Positions 38,729 through 42,936 of a stretch of DNA of 42,936 bases are shown here, in pieces. A program made the position numbers and the translations under genes. The stretch is from positions 1-42,936 of IMG/VR virus record IMGVR_UViG_3300020396_000013. One strand, written 5' to 3'. The notes beneath the pieces were generated by a model. The model searched no databases. It was not told the origin of the DNA and was given only the letters and a program-made list of their open reading frames with translations. The number at the start of each line of letters is the position of its first letter. Position 1 is the stretch's first letter. This DNA is from a virus.

Positions 38729-38950
38729 ATGGCACACAAAAACCCTTTTGAAATCCGCGCAGAAATGTTACAAATGGCAAAAGATTATATGGATCAGCAA
38801 TGGACCATGAATATCCAACTTGCAAATGATTTGTATGAGCAAGGCCATAAATCAGCAGAAGAAGTTAAGGAAGCGTACAAAATTTATAGTACAGATGATT
38901 TGATGGCAAAGGCTAAAGAAATGTATTCTTTCGTATCAAAGAAAGATTAA
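38729..38950 (+). CDS. Small helical hypothetical protein, 73 aa
   Basis: The product MAHKNPFEIRAEMLQMAKDY... is all helical, with two predicted helices and no cysteine. I recall the opening NPFEIRAEMLxxAKDYMDQQ from many T4-like phages, where it has no assigned function. It begins after an AGGA ribosome site, 19 bases behind the membrane protein gene, and is the last gene before DNA polymerase. Its stop lies inside a small inverted repeat. Confidence 0.75.
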   Translation: MAHKNPFEIRAEMLQMAKDYMDQQWTMNIQLANDLYEQGHKSAEEVKEAYKIYSTDDLMAKAKEMYSFVSKKD

Positions 38951-38995
38951 TGATCTACAGATCATATTTTAAGTTTATGATCTGAAAATCATATT
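38951..38995 (+). repeat. Pair of 18-base direct repeats upstream of the gene 43 promoter
   Basis: TGATCT-ACAG-ATCATATT (38951-38968) and TGATCT-GAAA-ATCATATT (38978-38995) repeat at a 27-base interval. Each is also partly palindromic (TGAT...ATCA). They end 15 bases before the -35 box of the polymerase promoter, so they may be a tandem binding site; weak terminator hairpins for the upstream genes are the alternative. Confidence 0.6.
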
Positions 38996-39010
38996 ATTAT
39001 TTTTAATTTG

Positions 39011-39039
39011 TTGACTAAACCTTTATATTATGATATAAT
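39011..39039 (+). promoter_or_regulatory. Near-consensus sigma-70 promoter for gene 43
   Basis: TTGACT (39011-39016), a 17-base spacer and TATAAT (39034-39039) match the consensus at 11 of 12 positions. The expected leader is only about 15 bases. ACTCC-AAA-CGGAG at 39041-39053 could pair with and mask the GGAG ribosome site. Confidence 0.87.
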
Positions 39040-39060
39040 AACTCCAAACGGAGAAGAATA

Positions 39061-41562
39061 TTGAAAGCATTTTATACAAACGTAGCAAGATATGGCAACT
39101 CACTCTTATACCGTGGTTATAATGACCACGGTGTTCGTATTGATAAGCGAGTCAAGTTTAAACCAAAACTCTTTGTTCGTAGCAAAGAAAAAAATACAGT
39201 ATGGAAAACCCTTGAAGGATTTTCTGTTGCACCAGTAGAATTTGAATCTATGAGAGCAGCAAAAGAATGGTTAGAGACTTACAAAGATATGGATAATGTC
39301 AAAATCTATGGCATGACTAATTATATCCAACAGTTTATAACTAGTGCATTTCCAAATGAAATACAGTTTAATCGTAAAACAATCAATGTCGCCAACTTAG
39401 ATATTGAAGTAGCATCAGATGATGGATTCCCACATCCAGATGCTGCTGATTATCCTGTTATATCAATTTGTCATAAATCGTCAACCTCTAATGTTTATCA
39501 TGTTTGGGGTTTGGGTGAATATGATGTTGATAAGCGTGAAAACCAAAATTTGATTGTCCAGTATCGTCATTGTAAAAATGAATTAGAGTTATTAGCAAAG
39601 TACATGGAATTTTGGACTAAGAATCCACCAGATGTTATAACTGGTTGGTATATTAAAATGTTTGACATGCCTTATCTAATTAATCGTATTACTAAAATTG
39701 CTGGTAATGATGTAGCAAAAAAGTTTTCCCCATGGGGTTTGATTAGTGAACGCAACGTAAATATCGCTGGTCAAAATAATAAACATTATGAAATAACTGG
39801 TATTTCTCAGTTAGATTATATGGACTTATTTAAAAAGTTTGGATATTCGTATGGAACTCAAGCATCGTACAAATTAGATCACATTGCCAATACTGTACTT
39901 GGCGAGAAAAAGTTATCGTATGAAGAGTATGGAACACTTCATACTCTTTATAAAAATGATCATCAATTATTCATTGATTATAACATCAAAGATGTTTACC
40001 TAGTAGATAAAATTGATGAAAAGATGGATTTAATTACTCTCGCGCTGACCATGGCATATCGTGGTGGTGTGAATTATGAAGCGACACTTGGAACAACTGC
40101 TATATGGGACTCAATTATATATCGTGAACTAAACAAACAAAATATCGCGATACCGCCAAATGAAAACACAATCAAATCTCCATATCCAGGAGGTTACGTT
40201 AAAGAGCCTCAAGTCGGATTACATGATTGGGTGGTTTCGTTTGATTTGAATTCACTATATCCTAATTTGATTATTCAATATAATATGTCACCAGAAACTT
40301 TGGTTGTAGATATTGACAACACTTATCAATCAGGTGTTGAATATTATATGAATAATATTCCAAATGTAAAAAATGATCTTTCTGTAGCAGCAAACGGTTC
40401 AACTTATACTAGACAAAGGCAAGGCATTGTTCCTCAAATCATTGCAGATTATATGTTGGAGCGTAAAGCAACTAAGAAGTTGATGCTTGAAGCAATGCAA
40501 AAAAATCAAGATAATCCATCTACTGAACTTGAAAAGCAAATCAATCAACTTGAAAATCGGCAAATGGCGATTAAAATTCTATTGAATTCTCTTTATGGTG
40601 CTTTGGGTAATGCTTACTTTCGGTATTTTGATATGCGTGTCGCAGAAGGTATTACTCTGTCTGGACAGTTAGCGATTCAATGGGCAGAACGCGCTATGAA
40701 TGATGAAATGAATAAAATACTCAAAACAGATAATTTTGATTATGTAATCGCTATTGATACTGACTCACTGTATATCAACTTTGGGCCTTTTGTAGATAAA
40801 TTGAAACCTAATGACCCTGTTAAAGCATTGGACAAAATTTGTGCTGAACATTTTGAAAAGGTTTTAGAGAAAGCGTATGATAAACTGTTTAATCAAATGA
40901 ACGCATATACAAATCGCATGGTTATGGAAAGGGAAGCGATTGCAGATCGTGGTATCTGGACTGCCAAAAAACGATATTTACTGAATGTTCATAATAATGA
41001 AGGTGTTCAATACGCAGAACCAAAATTAAAGATCATGGGTATTGAGGCTATCAAATCAAGCACACCTCAAGTGGTGCGAGATAAGTTTATGCATTCTTTT
41101 AAAATCATCATGTCTGGTTCTGAAGAAAAAACAAGAAAGTTTATTGCTGATTTCAAGAAAGAGTTTAAATCTCTACCACCAGAAGATATATCTTTTCCAA
41201 GAGGTGTTAGTGATATTATGAAATGGAGTGATAGAAATACTATTTACAAGAAAGGAACGCCAATTCATGTGAGAGGTAGTTTACTTTATAATAATCAGAT
41301 CAAAGATAAGGCATTAGGAAAAAAGTATGCACTTATTCAGAATGGTGAAAAAATTAAGTTTTGCTATTTAAAGATGCCCAACCCTCTAAAGGAAAATGTT
41401 ATATCATTTCCAGATTACATTCCAAGTGAGTTAAATCTACATAGATATGTAAATTATGACGTTCAATTTGAAAAGACCTTTGTAGAACCAATTACACCAA
41501 TCTTAGATGCAATTGGGTGGAGTGTAGAGGAAAGATCATCATTAGAAGATTTTTTCTCCTAA
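39061..41562 (+). CDS. 43: Replicative DNA polymerase gp43 (family B, TTG start)
   Basis: This is the phage replicase with proofreading. Exonuclease motifs are DIE (114-116), a GWYIKMFDMPYL block with D202 and YNIKDVYLV with D311. Polymerase motifs are A DLNSLYPN (395-402), B KILLNSLYG (505-513) and C DTDS (566-569). The C-terminus SSLEDFFS is a clamp-binding tail for gp45. The length is 833 aa (T4 898). The start is TTG at 39061, 6 bases after GGAGAAG-type sequence; no better ATG exists before the conserved N-terminus. The gene has its own host-type promoter and is separated from regA by 6 kb of inserted genes, unlike T4. Confidence 0.97.
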   Translation: MKAFYTNVARYGNSLLYRGYNDHGVRIDKRVKFKPKLFVRSKEKNTVWKTLEGFSVAPVEFESMRAAKEWLETYKDMDNVKIYGMTNYIQQFITSAFPNEIQFNRKTINVANLDIEVASDDGFPHPDAADYPVISICHKSSTSNVYHVWGLGEYDVDKRENQNLIVQYRHCKNELELLAKYMEFWTKNPPDVITGWYIKMFDMPYLINRITKIAGNDVAKKFSPWGLISERNVNIAGQNNKHYEITGISQLDYMDLFKKFGYSYGTQASYKLDHIANTVLGEKKLSYEEYGTLHTLYKNDHQLFIDYNIKDVYLVDKIDEKMDLITLALTMAYRGGVNYEATLGTTAIWDSIIYRELNKQNIAIPPNENTIKSPYPGGYVKEPQVGLHDWVVSFDLNSLYPNLIIQYNMSPETLVVDIDNTYQSGVEYYMNNIPNVKNDLSVAANGSTYTRQRQGIVPQIIADYMLERKATKKLMLEAMQKNQDNPSTELEKQINQLENRQMAIKILLNSLYGALGNAYFRYFDMRVAEGITLSGQLAIQWAERAMNDEMNKILKTDNFDYVIAIDTDSLYINFGPFVDKLKPNDPVKALDKICAEHFEKVLEKAYDKLFNQMNAYTNRMVMEREAIADRGIWTAKKRYLLNVHNNEGVQYAEPKLKIMGIEAIKSSTPQVVRDKFMHSFKIIMSGSEEKTRKFIADFKKEFKSLPPEDISFPRGVSDIMKWSDRNTIYKKGTPIHVRGSLLYNNQIKDKALGKKYALIQNGEKIKFCYLKMPNPLKENVISFPDYIPSELNLHRYVNYDVQFEKTFVEPITPILDAIGWSVEERSSLEDFFS

Positions 41563-41603
41563 GAATTATATCTAAGTTATAAACCAAAAGGAATAATTAT
41601 ATT

Positions 41604-42164
41604 ATGAAACTAAAGCCAAGTGAAATGTACGATTTAGCAAAAAACAATGAAATACAGAATTATATACAAAACAATCTTTATGACCCATGGATAGGAAGCC
41701 CCTTTGAAGGATATAGATACATGGGTAATAAACAAAAGGGTGAACTAGGAGAGAGATTAGTAACTCTAATAATGGAAAAGGCTGGTTACAATGTTGAATT
41801 TGCTCACACATCAACCGCTGGATATGATAGAATTTTAAATGGAATTAAAACGGAAATTAAGTTTTCTGTTGCACATACAGACACTAAAAAAAGATCAATC
41901 AAAAAAGATTGTTTTACAATGAACCATGTCGCAGTTGGTAAAGATTGGGACCGTCTTATTTTTATTGGAGTAAATGAAAATCCTAATGAATTTAAGGCTG
42001 TGTATATGACAAAAGAAATGTTTGAAAACTGTCTGAAAACAGATAATCATTTTAATCATCAACAAGGTGGTAAAAAATCAAAGAATGATGATTATATGGT
42101 TACGGAGAAAAAACTTAGAGAACTAATACAATCAGAATATGTAAAAGAATTGAGTGAATGGTAA
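41604..42164 (+). CDS. PD-(D/E)XK-type endonuclease, probably restriction-like, 186 aa
   Basis: A helix GELGERLVTLIMEKAGYNV (46-64) precedes GYDRILNGIKTEIKFS, giving D75-x8-E84-x-K86. This is the metal-binding core of the PD-(D/E)XK nucleases, with E47/E50 in the usual helix position. The size is typical of small Type II restriction endonucleases. The next gene is a DNA methyltransferase overlapping it by 7 bases, which is the classic layout of a restriction-modification pair. An AAAGGAAT ribosome site precedes the ATG. It could cut host or competing phage DNA while the methylase protects phage DNA. A repair or recombination nuclease is the alternative. Specificity cannot be read. Confidence 0.72.
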   Translation: MKLKPSEMYDLAKNNEIQNYIQNNLYDPWIGSPFEGYRYMGNKQKGELGERLVTLIMEKAGYNVEFAHTSTAGYDRILNGIKTEIKFSVAHTDTKKRSIKKDCFTMNHVAVGKDWDRLIFIGVNENPNEFKAVYMTKEMFENCLKTDNHFNHQQGGKKSKNDDYMVTEKKLRELIQSEYVKELSEW

Positions 42165-42886
42165 AAACTATACTTGGTGATTGCTTAGAGGTATTGCCTA
42201 CAATTGAAGATAATTCAGTAGATATGCTTCTTGCTGATCTTCCATATGGCACTACTGCATGTAAATGGGATTCTGTTATTCCATTAGATAAACTATGGGA
42301 ACAATACAATAGGGTTTGTAAGAAAAATGCAGCAATGGTTTTTACCGCAATGCAACCATTCACAACAATTCTTGCTGCTTCTAATATAGAAAATTTAAGA
42401 TATGAATGGATTTGGGAAAAACCTCAAGGTACAAATCCCATGAATGTAAAAATAATGCCTTTAAAGTCTCATGAAAACATCTTAGTATTTTACCGAGAGA
42501 AACCAACTTATAATCCTCAAATGTGGTATAGTACACCGTATTCTGGATTTAGTAGCGATACTGCAAAAATTGGTGAAGTGTATGGCAATGCTGAATCAAA
42601 ACATAGGGATAACCCAGAAGGATCAAGATACCCAAAAACAGTGATAAAACATAAACAAGAAAAGGGTTATCATCCTACTCAAAAACCAGTAGGTTTGATG
42701 AAATATTTAATAAAGACTTACACTAATGAATGGGATGTTGTTCTTGATAATACGATGGGTTCTGGAACTACAGGAGTTGCTTGCGTTCATACAAATAGAG
42801 AATTTATAGGAATAGAAAAAGAAGAAAAGTATTTTAAAATAGCAGAAAAAAGATTAGGAACAAATTTAAACGAATTTTTCTATTGA
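42158..42886 (+). CDS. DNA methyltransferase (N6-adenine/N4-cytosine, beta class)
   Basis: The catalytic motif DLPYG (27-31, a DPPY variant) comes first, then the target-recognition region with TACKWDSVIPLDKLWEQY, then HPTQKPVGL (172-180) and the SAM-binding DNTMGSGTTG (197-206). This order defines the beta class of amino methyltransferases, acting on adenine N6 or cytosine N4. The 242-residue length is normal and complete. It overlaps the nuclease gene by 7 bases, so the two are co-translated. Its role may be self-protection against the neighbouring nuclease or evasion of host restriction. The recognition sequence is unknown. Confidence 0.92.
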   Translation: MVKTILGDCLEVLPTIEDNSVDMLLADLPYGTTACKWDSVIPLDKLWEQYNRVCKKNAAMVFTAMQPFTTILAASNIENLRYEWIWEKPQGTNPMNVKIMPLKSHENILVFYREKPTYNPQMWYSTPYSGFSSDTAKIGEVYGNAESKHRDNPEGSRYPKTVIKHKQEKGYHPTQKPVGLMKYLIKTYTNEWDVVLDNTMGSGTTGVACVHTNREFIGIEKEEKYFKIAEKRLGTNLNEFFY

Positions 42887-42911
42887 CTCTCTAATACGAA
42901 TCATGTATTCA
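42883..42911 (+). promoter_or_regulatory. Possible sigma-70-type promoter at the right edge
   Basis: TTGACT (42883-42888) overlaps the methyltransferase stop and is followed after 17 bases by TATTCA (42906-42911), a poor -10 box. It may serve a gene beyond the window. The remaining bases to 42936 hold no recognisable start. Confidence 0.3.
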
Positions 42912-42936
42912 TATAGTTGAAGTTAGTGAATAAAAC

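Noticed and set aside
1-42936. tRNA genes, integrase, transposons or photosynthesis genes
   Set aside because: None could be recognised on either strand by eye; short or divergent tRNAs would need a dedicated search.

Overview
The window is about 43 kb of an AT-rich, T4-like myovirus (tailed phage with a contractile tail). Almost every gene reads on the + strand, genes are tightly packed with many ATGA or TAATG stop/start overlaps, and the T4 core genes appear in marine T4-like order. No photosynthesis gene, tRNA, integrase, transposase or CRISPR array is visible. The style (gp23 without a gp24 next to it, uvsY-uvsW-55-47-46-45-44-62-regA, Hsp20) fits the marine cyanophage/pelagiphage side of the T4 superfamily. 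The host cannot be fixed from this window.

Layout. 1-1765: unidentified virion-type proteins. 1835-11836: neck, terminase, tail and portal genes (13, 14 with a repeat-rich partner, 15, 16, 17, 18, 19, 20). 11839-18887: a host-recognition module, made of a 1826-residue fibre with a C-terminal S74 chaperone and an overlapping glycine-rich protein, inserted between 20 and the prohead genes. 18938-22605: prohead core and capsid (gp67-like, small core/internal protein, 21, 22, 23). 22694-23032: one reverse-strand gene sharing a terminator with gene 23. 23134-32960: tube-like protein, recombination, late transcription and replisome genes (uvsY, uvsW, Sm-like, 55, 47, 46, 45, 44, dexA, 62, regA). 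32961-36610: accessory cassette. 36646-38950: DHODH-like enzyme, Hsp20 and small proteins. 39061-41562: DNA polymerase gp43. 41604-42886: a nuclease/DNA methyltransferase pair.

Regulation is readable. Eight exact TATAAATA boxes precede virion genes, the 23134 gene, regA plus the cassette, and the 35111 gene. These are the late promoters expected for gp55 with the gp45 clamp, both encoded here. Host sigma-70-type promoters (TTGACT/TTTACA/TTGAAA, then TATAAT-like) precede genes 55, 45, hsp20 and 43.

The most interesting region is 32961-36610. Several adjacent, unrelated proteins (alarmone-hydrolase-like HD enzyme, CCA-adding/poly(A)-polymerase-like enzyme, HNH-like protein, three unknowns) start with a short MKxFxxF(I/L)xE-type leader. 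It resembles the capsid-targeting leader of T4 internal proteins, which the gp21 protease removes. I infer a cassette of proteins packaged in the head and delivered with the DNA. Other points of note are the nuclease/methylase pair, a cupredoxin-like virion protein, a consensus promoter pointing antisense upstream of gene 55, and a CIRCE-like palindrome before hsp20.
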